A stretch of DNA of 47,243 nt from Thermovenabulum sp049701175 (GCF_049701175.1 NZ_JBNATW010000019.1:1-47243); one strand, 5' to 3'. Counted from the first letter of the stretch, positions 37,186 through 46,318 are shown. Notes: generated from the letters alone by a model not told the origin. Numbers and translations: made by a program.

Positions 37186-39060
37186 ATGGCTAAAGTAATA
37201 GATGCAATTATACAACTGCGTGACAACTTCAGCGCACAAATGGAAAAAGTAACCGATTCAATGGTTAGAGCGCAAAAACAAATTAATAGACTATCAAAGG
37301 AATATGCTAAAGTTGGAAAAGATTTACAAAAAGCAGGCGATTCGCTAACTAAAAGTATAACGTTACCTGTGGTTGGTGCAGGAGTAGCAGCTGTAAAATT
37401 TGCTATGGATTTCGAAAACGGAATGGCAAAAGTAGCGACAATTGCGGATACAACAAAGGTATCTTTAGATACGATTAGAAAAGGATTAATAACTTTGTCG
37501 AATCAGACAGGAATAAGCGTAAATGAACTCACAGAGGCAGAATATCAGGCGCTTTCAGCAGGTGTGGATACGGCCAATTCTGTAAAATTCTTAGAGGCAG
37601 CGGTAAAGGCAGCAAAAGGAGGTTTTACAGACACAACAACGGCAGTAGATGCTCTTTCTACAGTGCTTAATGCATATGGGCTAACCGCCAAAGAAGCTAA
37701 ACGCATTACAGACGAAATGATGGTAGCACAAAACTATGGCAAAACGACGTTCGGAGAAATGGCAAAGTCTATTGGTAATGTTATTCCTATTGCATCAGCT
37801 TTAAACGTAAGCACTAAAGAACTTTTTGCTTCGATTGCAGTGCTCACAAAGAATGGTATACAGACAAGTGAAGCAGTAACAGGATTGAAAGCGGCGCTCT
37901 CTAACATAATGAAACCTTCCAGCGAGGCAAGTAAACTTGCAAAACAGTTAGGGCTTGATTTCAGCGCTGCACATTTGCAAAGCGTAGGATGGGCAAAATT
38001 TTTGGAAGAAGTAAGACAAAAGACACATAACAATGCTGCACAAATGGCTGTTCTTTTTGGCAGTGTAGAAGCACTTAATGCAGTTACAGTGCTCGCAGGC
38101 AAAGGTGCGAAAGATTTTAGCACGGCACTTGATATGATGAAGAATTCGGCAGGAACTACTGATAAAGCATTCGAGCAAGTAACAAAGACGACAGGAGCAA
38201 GGCTAAATAAGTCGCTTAACAGCTTAAAGAATAGTGCAATTCAATTTGGTGACGCAATATCACCGATGGTTGAAAAAGTAGCCGATGCAATAAGCAAAAT
38301 TGCGGATAGGTTTAATTCTCTTACTCCGGAACAGCAGAAAACAATAATGTATTTTGCGATTATGGCTGCATCATTGGGCCCTGTTCTTAAGACTACTGGC
38401 AAGATTTTTACAACGGTAAGTAATGTTACTAAAAGAGTGTCTGATGCTATAAAGGTGTTTAAGACTTCTGCTTCAATTGGACGTGCATTACTGACTATTA
38501 TAGGTCCAGCAAATTTAGTTGTTTTAGCTGTAATCGCAATAGCAGTTGCAGCATTTCTGATTATAAAGTATTGGAAGCCGATTAAGAAATTTTTTGCTGA
38601 ACTATGGGAAGGCATTAAGCAGAAAGCTGTAACAGCATGGAACTTTATAACCGATAGTGTTAAAGGGTTTATTAATTCCATAATTAAAGGGCTTAACTTA
38701 TTGATTGATGGGATAAATAAATTGCACTTCAAGGTACCAAATTGGGTTCCGCTTATTGGGGGCAAAGAATGGGGCTTTAATTTACCTAAAATACCAATGT
38801 TAGCAGCAGGAACTGATTACTTCCAAGGCGGTCCTGCAATAGTAGGAGAGAAAGGCCCCGAACTTGTTTACTTGCCAAGAGGTTCAAAGGTTATCGACAA
38901 TCAAAAGACAGAGAAATTATTAAGTAGCAAGAAAAGTGTCAACGTTACAATAAATGTTGAGAAAATGGAAGTTAGAAGCGAAGCAGACTTAAAGAAGTTT
39001 GCCGAAATGTTTGTAAGTATGCTTGAAAAAGAAGTTCTTAATTATGGAGGTGCTGGATAA
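37186..39060 (+). CDS. tape measure protein
   Basis: 624 residues from the ATG at 37186. TMP core (AVKFAMDFENGMAKVATIAD, DTTTAVDALSTVLNAYGLTA, MAKSIGNVIPIASAL), coiled N-terminus and a hydrophobic span ANLVVLAVIAIAVAAFLIIK near residue 450. The C-terminal IVGEKGPELVYLPRGSKVID repeat-like signature is typical. Length predicts a rather short tail. Its end overlaps the next start. Confidence 0.95.
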   Translation: MAKVIDAIIQLRDNFSAQMEKVTDSMVRAQKQINRLSKEYAKVGKDLQKAGDSLTKSITLPVVGAGVAAVKFAMDFENGMAKVATIADTTKVSLDTIRKGLITLSNQTGISVNELTEAEYQALSAGVDTANSVKFLEAAVKAAKGGFTDTTTAVDALSTVLNAYGLTAKEAKRITDEMMVAQNYGKTTFGEMAKSIGNVIPIASALNVSTKELFASIAVLTKNGIQTSEAVTGLKAALSNIMKPSSEASKLAKQLGLDFSAAHLQSVGWAKFLEEVRQKTHNNAAQMAVLFGSVEALNAVTVLAGKGAKDFSTALDMMKNSAGTTDKAFEQVTKTTGARLNKSLNSLKNSAIQFGDAISPMVEKVADAISKIADRFNSLTPEQQKTIMYFAIMAASLGPVLKTTGKIFTTVSNVTKRVSDAIKVFKTSASIGRALLTIIGPANLVVLAVIAIAVAAFLIIKYWKPIKKFFAELWEGIKQKAVTAWNFITDSVKGFINSIIKGLNLLIDGINKLHFKVPNWVPLIGGKEWGFNLPKIPMLAAGTDYFQGGPAIVGEKGPELVYLPRGSKVIDNQKTEKLLSSKKSVNVTINVEKMEVRSEADLKKFAEMFVSMLEKEVLNYGGAG

Positions 39061-39683
39061 TGGAGTTTTGGCTAACATTTAACAATGGTACAGAAAAATT
39101 GCGATTACCGGTGCCTCCTGAAAGTTTTGAATTAAGCGTAGGGAACAATAATACAACAGTAAATATACACAATATCGGAGAAATAAATCTTATTGGCAAA
39201 GGAAAGCTTGCCACTATTACGATTAGTTCTTTTTTTCCTGCACAGGAATATGATTTTTGTGATTACACAGGCTTCCCAAAACCTTATGAGTGCGTGGCAA
39301 TGATAGAAAAATGGAGAAATAGCGGTAGGCCAATCAGATTTATCATTACAGAAACGCTGATTAATCTTGCATGTGCAATTGAAAATTTTAATTATGGTGA
39401 AAAAGACGGTTCGGGCGATGTATACTTTACCCTTGAGCTAAAGGAATATCGTTTTGTAAATGTACAGCAGGCAGCATTAGAGCAGAAAGGCTATAGTATG
39501 CCAGCAACAAAAAGAGAAACAACAAAAACTATACCAAACACGTATATAGTCAAAAAAGGCGATACGCTTTGGATAATAGCTAAAAAGCTCACGGGAAAAG
39601 GTGAAAACTATAAAATTATTGCTCAAAAAAATAACATCAGAGATCCCAACAAAATTTATCCAGGCATGAAGTTGGTGATATAA
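39060..39683 (+). CDS. LysM-containing tail protein, XkdP-like
   Basis: 207 residues. An N-terminal baseplate-type domain (MEFWLTFNNGTEKLRLPVPP) and a C-terminal LysM (YIVKKGDTLWIIAKKLTGKG ... GMKLVI, residues about 160-207). It belongs to the hub complex; LysM may bind peptidoglycan. Overlaps the TMP stop. Confidence 0.92.
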   Translation: MEFWLTFNNGTEKLRLPVPPESFELSVGNNNTTVNIHNIGEINLIGKGKLATITISSFFPAQEYDFCDYTGFPKPYECVAMIEKWRNSGRPIRFIITETLINLACAIENFNYGEKDGSGDVYFTLELKEYRFVNVQQAALEQKGYSMPATKRETTKTIPNTYIVKKGDTLWIIAKKLTGKGENYKIIAQKNNIRDPNKIYPGMKLVI

Positions 39684-40654
39684 TGAAGGTCATTTTGATA
39701 AACAGTAGTGGAACAAAAGATATAACACAGCTTATTACAAAGATCACGTGGTCCGGAGACTATCAGCAGGCAGCCCGCAAGCTTGAAACCAATGTTGCAG
39801 TATCACCAACGGATTATTATCTTCCAAAGATTTATATAGCCCTCGGAAATATGCTCAAATTACTTACTGACGATGGTATAGAGTTATTCCAGGGCTATGT
39901 TTTTTACAAAGAAAAATCTATCTCAAACAATGAAATGAGAATTACAGCTTATGATGGGCTGATTTATCTTTTGAAATCGAAAGGAACATATAATTTCAAA
40001 AAGATGACAGCAGAAGCAATTACAAAAAAGGTAGCCGATGATTTTGGTATACCTGTAGGCACATTGGCAAACACAGGGATAGTGCAAAGTTTTATAGCAG
40101 ATGGCCAGACCATTTACGATATTATTATGCAGGCTTACACAAATGCTTCAAAACAGAACGGTAAAAAATACATGCCAATAATGCAACAAGGTAAATTAAA
40201 TGTTATAGAAAAAGGCAAAAGCGTAGCAAGGTATGTATTGTCATCTGATAGCAATATTGAGGATGCTACTTATACAGAAAGCATTGAAAACATGATAAAC
40301 AGAGTGAAAATCTATGATGAGAATAAAAATCTAATTGGGACTGTTGAAAATTCTGAGTGGATAAAATTGTATGGTATTTTACAGGAGGTATATGTAAAAG
40401 AAAAAGATAAAAATCCGCAGATTGTAGCAAAAAATATGCTTAAAGGAGTAGAAAGGACAGCTTCCTTATCTGGTGTTTTAGGCAATACAGATTGTATTAC
40501 GGGAATGGCAGTACAAGTAAAAGAGTCTTACACAGGTTTAGTGGGGCTCTTTTATATTGATACAGATACTCATACTTGGCAAAACGGTCAATACACAATG
40601 GATTTAGGACTTTCATTTCAGAATGTTATGGATGAGAAGGAGGCGACTGCATGA
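39683..40654 (+). CDS. tail hub protein, XkdQ/YqbQ-like
   Basis: 323 residues: ITKITWSGDYQQAARKLETN, TADGIELFQGYVF-type segment (DDGIELFQGYVFYKEKSISN), TVKIYDENKNLIG-like strand. These are the features of gpD-like hub proteins of PBSX phages. It overlaps both neighbours by 1-4 bp. Confidence 0.9.
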   Translation: MKVILINSSGTKDITQLITKITWSGDYQQAARKLETNVAVSPTDYYLPKIYIALGNMLKLLTDDGIELFQGYVFYKEKSISNNEMRITAYDGLIYLLKSKGTYNFKKMTAEAITKKVADDFGIPVGTLANTGIVQSFIADGQTIYDIIMQAYTNASKQNGKKYMPIMQQGKLNVIEKGKSVARYVLSSDSNIEDATYTESIENMINRVKIYDENKNLIGTVENSEWIKLYGILQEVYVKEKDKNPQIVAKNMLKGVERTASLSGVLGNTDCITGMAVQVKESYTGLVGLFYIDTDTHTWQNGQYTMDLGLSFQNVMDEKEATA

Positions 40655-41058
40655 AAAAAAATCCTTACAGCACATTAATTAAAATAATGCGAGAACAAGG
40701 AGCTAAATATAATCCACCTTCTATTCAAATAGGACAAGTTATATCGCCTCCGCCTAATATTGTAATTAAGATTGGAGACCTACAAGTTGACAAAGACAAT
40801 ATCCTTATAGCTGATTATTTGTTACCAACTTATCAGCGTCAAATATCCATTCCCATGACATCAGGCGCAGGAATAATGTCATCTGAAATTGTAGGCGACC
40901 ACGGAACACATACACACACAATATATCAACTTGAAATCAGTCAAGGGAAAATTCAAACGCAAGATACATTAAAATCTGGCGATTTAGTGGCAGTTATGCC
41001 TACAGAAGACAGACAAACGTATATTGTGCTTGCAAAGGTGGTGTCTCTAAGTGGCTGA
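40651..41058 (+). CDS. DUF2577 tail protein (XkdR-like)
   Basis: 135 residues: PYSTLIKIMREQGAKYNPPS, QIGQVISPPPNIVIKIGDLQ, and the end GDLVAVMPTEDRQTYIVLAK. DUF2577 proteins belong to the baseplate of XkdR-type phages. A His-rich patch (GDHGTHTHTIYQ) may bind metal. Confidence 0.88.
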   Translation: MKKNPYSTLIKIMREQGAKYNPPSIQIGQVISPPPNIVIKIGDLQVDKDNILIADYLLPTYQRQISIPMTSGAGIMSSEIVGDHGTHTHTIYQLEISQGKIQTQDTLKSGDLVAVMPTEDRQTYIVLAKVVSLSG

Positions 41059-41488
41059 TAGCATTTTCCCTTTTATTGATATTCCTTCTACTGTTGAACA
41101 AACATCAAGTAAAACGCTTATACCGAAGGAGTATGTTTGGGATTTTTCGACTAACAACTTTAAACTCGTAAACGGCAAAGTGCAGGTTGTCGAAGGCTTA
41201 GAAGCAATAAAAATCAAGGTTTATAAAGCACTTATGACACAGCGATATAGATACCCAATCTACAGTTGGGACTATGGAAGCGAGTTTGAGCAGCTAATCG
41301 GCAAAGATTATTCAAAAGAACTGGTAGAAGCAGAGGCTAAAAGATTTGTTGAGGAAGCTCTTAAAGAGTATCTTGATAAGGGCTGGATAACGGGGCTTAA
41401 GGACGTTGAAACATCATTTTTAGGCGACGAATTAAGTGTTGGTTTTACGATTGAAACGCCTTATGGGGAGGCGAATATAAGTGTATGA
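41051..41488 (+). CDS. DUF2634 baseplate protein (XkdS/gp25-like)
   Basis: 145 residues: FPFIDIPSTVEQTSSKTLIP, KVYKALMTQRYRYPIYSWDY, GSEFEQLIGKDYSKELVEAE, the gp25/W-like wedge pattern. Overlaps its neighbours by 8 bp on each side. Confidence 0.92.
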   Translation: MADSIFPFIDIPSTVEQTSSKTLIPKEYVWDFSTNNFKLVNGKVQVVEGLEAIKIKVYKALMTQRYRYPIYSWDYGSEFEQLIGKDYSKELVEAEAKRFVEEALKEYLDKGWITGLKDVETSFLGDELSVGFTIETPYGEANISV

Positions 41489-42530
41489 AAATCAGACTTT
41501 TGACGCAATAATGCAAAGATTGCTTAGTAAAGTGCCTTCTGACATTGACAAGTCAGAAGGTTCTTTTATTTATGACGCTTTGGCTCCTGTTGCTTTAGAA
41601 CTGGCACAGGCTTATGTAGAACTGGATAGAATACTGCAAATAGTCTTTGCACAAACAAGCTATGGAGAATGGCTTGACAAGAGAGCTGCTGAGTTTAGCA
41701 TATACAGAAGGGCAGGCACAAAAGCGATAGGACAGGTAAAGTTCACTGGTAATGATGGAACAGTTATTCCTGTCGGGACTCTGGTTCAAACAGAGTCAGG
41801 ATTACAATTTCAAACTAAGGCAGAAGTAACAATTCAAGGTGGAGTAGCAGTAGCAGACATAGAAGCGGTTGAAACGGGCTCACAATACAATGTGCCAGCA
41901 AATACAATTACTGAGATGCCAGTGCAAATTGTTGGGGTGATAAGCGTAACGAACGAAGCACCAACGACAGGGGGCACTGATGAAGAAAACGACGCAAGCT
42001 TATTAAATAGATTGCTTATCAAAGTTCAAACTCCCGCTACAAGTGGTAATGCTAATCATTACAAACTCTGGGCTTTAGAAGTCGCAGGGGTAGGCAATGC
42101 AAAGGTGTTTCCACTTTGGAATGGACCGGGAACGGTGAAGGTGGTAATCATTGATTCAAACAAGCAACCAGCCAGCACTGACATTGTAAATGCTGTTGCT
42201 ACTCACATTGAAGAGAACAGACCGATTGGTGCACAAGTGACAGTGCAAAGTGCTCAGGCGTTAGCTATAAATGTTTCAGCAACGATTGTAAGGAATACGA
42301 ATTATACTTTAGAGCAAGTAACAACAAATGTTCAAAATAAGATAACAGAATACTTAAAGTCAATAGCATTTAAGCAAAGCTACGTTTCATATGCACAAAT
42401 AGGCTCGTTGATACTGGATAGCGAGGGAGTTCTGGATTATAGTAATTTAACTATCAATGGTGGAACAGCGAATATAAGCATCGGTGATGAGCAAGTAGCA
42501 GTGTTGGGGCAGGTGGTATTGAATGAGTGA
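41481..42530 (+). CDS. baseplate J-like protein (XkdT/gp47)
   Basis: 349 residues: IMQRLLSKVPSDIDKSEGSF, YDALAPVALELAQAYVELDR, GEWLDKRAAEFSIYRRAGTK, GTDEENDASLLNRLLIKVQT. All are typical of the baseplate assembly protein J family. Confidence 0.95.
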   Translation: MYENQTFDAIMQRLLSKVPSDIDKSEGSFIYDALAPVALELAQAYVELDRILQIVFAQTSYGEWLDKRAAEFSIYRRAGTKAIGQVKFTGNDGTVIPVGTLVQTESGLQFQTKAEVTIQGGVAVADIEAVETGSQYNVPANTITEMPVQIVGVISVTNEAPTTGGTDEENDASLLNRLLIKVQTPATSGNANHYKLWALEVAGVGNAKVFPLWNGPGTVKVVIIDSNKQPASTDIVNAVATHIEENRPIGAQVTVQSAQALAINVSATIVRNTNYTLEQVTTNVQNKITEYLKSIAFKQSYVSYAQIGSLILDSEGVLDYSNLTINGGTANISIGDEQVAVLGQVVLNE

Positions 42531-43068
42531 TGTTACAAGGTATGTGCCGGAGTTCTTGCTACAGAGTAAAGTCTTTCAAACAATTTACAACGTTGAAAAC
42601 GATGAGCTGACAGGCGTTGAGAATGCTATAAACGACATTTTAAATCAATGCTTTGTAGATACTGCGACTTGGGGATTGAAATATTGGGAGCAGTTTTTAG
42701 GAATACCGGTTGATGAAAACAAGCCTTATGAGTATAGACGCAGTGTAATAAAATCAAAAATCAGAGGAGCAGGAACAATAACAGTCAATCTCATTAAAAC
42801 AGTCGCAGAGAGCTATTCAAATGGTGAAGTAGCAATAACTGAAAATGTTGCACCTTACACATTTGAAGTAAAATTCGTAGGCACAAAAGGAGTGCCACCT
42901 AACCTTGATGACCTGAAAAATGCAATAGAGCAGATTAAACCAGCGCATTTAGCAGTAACATATACATTTACTTATCTTATTTGGGATGAACTTGACAGTA
43001 AAAATTTAACTTGGGATGAATTCGATGCTTTAGGTTTAACGTGGGATGGATTGGAGGTGCTTAAATAA
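42523..43068 (+). CDS. DUF2313 baseplate/tail protein (XkdU/YmfQ-like)
   Basis: 181 residues: MSDVTRYVPEFLLQSKVFQT, WGLKYWEQFLGIPVDENKPY, RRSVIKSKIRGAGTITVNLI. The gpI/YmfQ type links baseplate and fibres. The C-terminus repeats TWDE/TWDG three times. Confidence 0.92.
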   Translation: MSDVTRYVPEFLLQSKVFQTIYNVENDELTGVENAINDILNQCFVDTATWGLKYWEQFLGIPVDENKPYEYRRSVIKSKIRGAGTITVNLIKTVAESYSNGEVAITENVAPYTFEVKFVGTKGVPPNLDDLKNAIEQIKPAHLAVTYTFTYLIWDELDSKNLTWDEFDALGLTWDGLEVLK

Positions 43069-44183
43069 TGCCTGAATTAACACCGAAACTGGGGATAAAA
43101 AAGCCACTTGGTAACGAGACTGTGTCCAGAGCGGCCTTTAACGAAAACTGGGATATAATAGACGCTAATGTAGTAGCCGATAAAGGCAACGTTCCCTCCA
43201 TTCAAGCCGGCCTTGACGCAAACAAACCTGATCCCGGCACGGCTGGCAGGCTCTACGTGGCAACCGATACGCAAATCATTTATAGAGACACCGGCACCGC
43301 TTGGCAGAAGGTAGGCGTAGTGAAATGGGGGGATATAGAGGGGAAGCCTTCCAGCTTCCCGCCTTCGGCCCATAAATCCACCCATGCAAGCGGTGGTAGT
43401 GATCCTATTACTCCTGCTGATATAGGCGCAGTCAACAAAGCAGGGGATACGATGACTGGACTACTAACCTTTAATAGTGTTCTCTCATTGCAACTTGCCG
43501 GAAATGCAACCACAACAACACTTACAAGAAAAGGTATATATGGCACAGCCGACCCAGACGGAGAATTAGGATTTGTTACAAGCGGTTGGCAAATTAATCC
43601 GCGTTTTACTTTTTATATGAATAATGGTGGAACAATTACGCAGTGGGCTCAAATTGATGGAACTGGTATAAAAGTACGAGGCTACACCGTCTGGCACGCA
43701 GGCAACGACGGAGCGGGGTCAGGGCTGGATGCGGATAAGTTGGATGGAGTAGAATTAGTAGATATTCATAGTCCAACTCGAGGAACTGTCACATATACAG
43801 ATACAATTCCTGCAAATAGTACGTTAACAAAAACAATAGCAATCGGTAAAACTGCAAAACATGGTCGAGTATTCATTACAGGGCCGGGTGGAGGTGTAAT
43901 CAGTTTTTTTAATACTACGAGTGGTGCAGCTATTACTACAGGGGCATATTCAATATATGGAGTAAGTTATCCGCAAGCAGGAAATGCTTGGTCTGGAACT
44001 GTAGTAGATAGATATAGGGGAGCTTTGAATTATAATTACGGGAACAATGCAGTTAGTAATAATAGCGACATAAACTTAATTGACATTTATATATCTGGCA
44101 GTAATATTATACTCGTATTTCAAAATGTAAACGCAAGCAATGCATATGCATTAAATACAACAATCATATGGGAGGTGTGGTAA
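43068..44183 (+). CDS. tail fibre / receptor-binding protein
   Basis: 371 residues. N-terminus (TPKLGIKKPLGNETVSRAAF, NENWDIIDANV) attaches to the baseplate; the middle has HASGGSDPITPADIGAVNKA and TVWHAGNDGAGSGLDADKLD, recurrent in phage fibres; the C-terminal 130 residues are Gly/Ser/Asn-rich beta structure likely binding the receptor. Base composition drops from GC-rich (43080-43750) to AT-rich after about 43760, suggesting a swapped receptor domain. Confidence 0.88.
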   Translation: MPELTPKLGIKKPLGNETVSRAAFNENWDIIDANVVADKGNVPSIQAGLDANKPDPGTAGRLYVATDTQIIYRDTGTAWQKVGVVKWGDIEGKPSSFPPSAHKSTHASGGSDPITPADIGAVNKAGDTMTGLLTFNSVLSLQLAGNATTTTLTRKGIYGTADPDGELGFVTSGWQINPRFTFYMNNGGTITQWAQIDGTGIKVRGYTVWHAGNDGAGSGLDADKLDGVELVDIHSPTRGTVTYTDTIPANSTLTKTIAIGKTAKHGRVFITGPGGGVISFFNTTSGAAITTGAYSIYGVSYPQAGNAWSGTVVDRYRGALNYNYGNNAVSNNSDINLIDIYISGSNIILVFQNVNASNAYALNTTIIWEVW

Positions 44184-44461
44184 TGGTTTACTTTGTTGAG
44201 ATTCAAGACAAAAAAATTGTTACGAAAGGCTTTGGCCCAGCAAAAACTGATAATCAAATAGAGATTACAAAAGAAATATATGAACAACTTACAAGCCTTC
44301 CAGCAGAATTTGAAACGGACGCTGAAGGGAATATAATATCTGTTATACCAATTTTACAACCAGAGCCAGAATCTGAAACACAGCCGCAACAACTCAGCAT
44401 AGAAGACCGCATCGCCGACCTCGAAATGGCTCTTGCAACCATTTTAGGAGGTGCTATGTAA
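44183..44461 (+). CDS. small tail-fibre-associated protein
   Basis: 92 residues from ATG 44183 (GGGAGGTG upstream, TAATG overlap). MVYFVEIQDKKIVTKGFGPA, a Pro/Glu linker, then an acidic helix IEDRIADLEMALATILGGAM. XkdW/XkdV-accessory-like by position. Confidence 0.65.
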   Translation: MVYFVEIQDKKIVTKGFGPAKTDNQIEITKEIYEQLTSLPAEFETDAEGNIISVIPILQPEPESETQPQQLSIEDRIADLEMALATILGGAM

Positions 44462-44610
44462 TGTTGAAGTGGAAGAAAAACATTTTTGTCCGTGTAATTC
44501 AGCGACGCATAACAGAAGAAGGTCGCACAGCAGAGGAAATTTTAGCGGAATATCCAGCACTATCTGAAGAAGAAAGGCAGGAAATTCTCAATACTATCCA
44601 GCAGGGTTAA
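44461..44610 (+). CDS. XkdX-like small protein
   Basis: 49 residues, MLKWKKNIFVRVIQRRITEE then a helical end, beginning at the stop of the previous gene. Position and size match XkdX-type proteins; identity is not certain. Confidence 0.55.
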   Translation: MLKWKKNIFVRVIQRRITEEGRTAEEILAEYPALSEEERQEILNTIQQG

Positions 44611-44626
44611 CGCCCTGCTTTTATTC
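44599..44626 (+). terminator. terminator-like hairpin after the tail module
   Basis: GCAGGG and CCCTGC pair around TTAACG, overlapping the stop of the preceding gene, followed by TTTTATTCTT. Separates tail from lysis genes, possibly leaky. Confidence 0.7.
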
Positions 44627-44650
44627 TTAAAATAAGGGAGGATTGGGGGA

Positions 44651-44854
44651 ATGGATATGAGCGAAAAAATTGCATATTTGGAAGTGCAACATGCACGGCT
44701 TGAGGAGAGAGTAGAGGATTTGGAGGATTGGAAGAAGAAAACAAACGGGCATTTAGAACGCATTGAGGCACGGCTAAACGGAATTGGCTGGGGCATTGCT
44801 GCCACGCTGGGCGGGGTGGTAGTGGATTTGATATTGAGGTTAGCGGGGCGGTAG
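44651..44854 (+). CDS. XhlA-like holin / hemolysin accessory protein
   Basis: 67 residues. Coiled-coil N-terminus (LEVQHARLEERVEDLEDWKK) and a C-terminal membrane span (GWGIAATLGGVVVDLILRLA), the XhlA layout. GGAGG about 8 bp upstream. Works with a holin and amidase in PBSX-like lysis. Confidence 0.85.
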   Translation: MDMSEKIAYLEVQHARLEERVEDLEDWKKKTNGHLERIEARLNGIGWGIAATLGGVVVDLILRLAGR

Positions 44855-44855
44855 T

Positions 44856-45098
44856 ATGCGTGAATTCTTTTCGATACAGGAAAAGAAAATTTCGACGTTA
44901 ATTATTGCGTTTTTATTTTTTTGTATATTAGGTGCATATTTAGCAATTACGGGCGAAACAAGAGATTTACCGCCAAATCTCGTTTCTGTCATTATTGCAC
45001 TTATAACAGCTATTGCGGGCGTAAATGCGGTAGATAGCTGGGCACGTAAAGAAAGAAGAGAAACTGAAGAAGGAGATGGGGAAAATGGCACAATTTAA
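44856..45098 (+). CDS. two-span membrane protein, holin candidate
   Basis: 80 residues with spans STLIIAFLFFCILGAYLAIT and LVSVIIALITAIAGVNAV and a charged C-terminus (RKERRETEEGDGEN), as in class II holins. Its end overlaps the amidase start by 14 bp. Confidence 0.75.
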   Translation: MREFFSIQEKKISTLIIAFLFFCILGAYLAITGETRDLPPNLVSVIIALITAIAGVNAVDSWARKERRETEEGDGENGTI

Positions 45099-45717
45099 AC
45101 CGACTCATATAATGATACATCACTCAGCTACAGAGCAAGGCAATGCAGACATTTTTAGACGTTATCATATGAGCAAAGGCTGGAGGGATATAGGTTATCA
45201 TTTCGTAATATGTAACGGGAACGGTGGTAAAGATGGAGAAATACAGAAAGGCAGGGCTGAAACGGAAGCAGGTGCGCATTGTTTAGAAGGCAACATGAAT
45301 CAAAAGGCGTTAGCTATATGCCTTGTAGGAAATTTTGATGACCATAAGCCAAGTAATGCACAATATCAATCATTAGTAAAGCTGACAAGAGAATTGATGA
45401 AAAAATATAACATCCCGATTGACAATATAGTCATGCACAGACAATATGCTATAAACAAAGCAACAGGGAAACCTTATAAATCTTGTCCGGGATGGGCTTT
45501 TGATTTAGATGAGTTTAAAAAAATGGTGATTAAAGAGGAGGTAATAGAATTGTTTAAGGACATTGAAGGTCACTGGGCAAAATCCAGTATAGAGAGACTT
45601 GCTCAACTGGGAATAATTCGGGGAGATGAGCAAGGCAATTTCAATCCTGATAGGCCTATCACAAGAGCGGAAGTAGTAGTGCTTTTGGATAGGCTTTTAA
45701 AATTGTTAGGGAGGTAA
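45085..45717 (+). CDS. N-acetylmuramoyl-L-alanine amidase with SLH domain (endolysin)
   Basis: 210 residues from ATG 45085 (AAGGAGATGG upstream; 45076 is too close). Amidase_2 domain: zinc His in THIMIHHSA, DIGYHFVICNGNG, GAHCLEGNMNQKALAICLVG, and MHRQYA. The last 50 residues (EGHWAKSSIERLAQLGIIRG, NFNPDRPITRAEVVVLLDRL) form one SLH domain for binding secondary cell-wall polymer, which fits a host with an S-layer. Confidence 0.93.
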   Translation: MAQFKPTHIMIHHSATEQGNADIFRRYHMSKGWRDIGYHFVICNGNGGKDGEIQKGRAETEAGAHCLEGNMNQKALAICLVGNFDDHKPSNAQYQSLVKLTRELMKKYNIPIDNIVMHRQYAINKATGKPYKSCPGWAFDLDEFKKMVIKEEVIELFKDIEGHWAKSSIERLAQLGIIRGDEQGNFNPDRPITRAEVVVLLDRLLKLLGR

Positions 45718-45721
45718 GAAT

Positions 45722-45940
45722 ATGTTAAAACAAAAACTAATGTCCCGCAAATTTTGGGTAGCCGTAGCAACGGCTGTTTTTATTATCCTCTCGGAGGGAC
45801 TGGGTTTAAACGTTGATAAAGATGTGTACTGGAAAATAGTCGCTCTTGCGATGAGTTACATTTTTGGTGAAAGTGCGGTTGACATTGCAAGGGCAAAGGC
45901 GACACAGCAGGAGGAAGCAAAACAAGAACCCCCGGCGTAA
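45722..45940 (+). CDS. second holin-like membrane protein
   Basis: 72 residues: KFWVAVATAVFIILSEGLGL and IVALAMSYIFGESAVDIARA spans, with a charged tail (TQQEEAKQEPPA). It resembles phage holins of the small phage_holin families. The terminator overlaps its stop. Confidence 0.75.
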   Translation: MLKQKLMSRKFWVAVATAVFIILSEGLGLNVDKDVYWKIVALAMSYIFGESAVDIARAKATQQEEAKQEPPA

Positions 45941-45956
45941 GACCGGGGGTGTTTTT
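45919..45956 (+). terminator. terminator of the lysis operon, first copy of a duplicated unit
   Basis: CCCCCGG (45929-45935) and CCGGGGG (45943-45949) then a T-run. The 38 bp 45919-45956 recur exactly at 46258-46295. Confidence 0.92.
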
Positions 45957-46257
45957 GTTTTTTTATTACCCATATAGTGTGAAAAACTGTGGAATAAACA
46001 TTTACGACGGGCTTTTAAAATTGTCTACCCATATAGTATAATAAAAACAATACGAATAGATGAAAATACGTTAATTGAGGAAATAATTGTCTACCCATAT
46101 AGTAAAATAAAAACGTGCAAGAATTTCCGGGCCTGCACTGGATAAGAAATAAAACCGTCCCTATTCCCATTATAGAATATTCTTTTTTTAAAAGCAAGAA
46201 TTTTAATCGGTGCCATTTTGGTGCCATTTTTCTGCTCTAACCTGCAAAAGTGACACA
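45957..46257. other. AT-rich phage right end with TACCCATATAGT repeats
   Basis: No gene. TACCCATATAGT at 45967-45978, 46026-46037 and 46092-46103; the last two extend to about 27 bp (TTGTCTACCCATATAGTA, then AATAAAAAC). GGTGCCATTTT is tandemly repeated at 46209-46230. Function unknown. Confidence 0.6.
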
Positions 46258-46295
46258 AAAACAAGAACCCCCGGCGTAAGACCGGGGGTGTTTTT
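46258..46295 (+). terminator. terminator, exact second copy
   Basis: Identical 38-bp unit to 45919-45956, 339 bp downstream. Located just inside the right attachment region, it would stop phage transcripts before the host tRNA. Confidence 0.9.
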
Positions 46296-46298
46296 CAT

Positions 46299-46318
46299 AT
46301 TAGCAATATATTAGCAAA
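46299..46318. promoter_or_regulatory. integrase arm-type sites, right end of prophage B
   Basis: ATTAGCAAT (46299-46307) and ATTAGCAAA (46310-46318), 11 bp apart, the same words as at 9621-9709. Confidence 0.7.
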
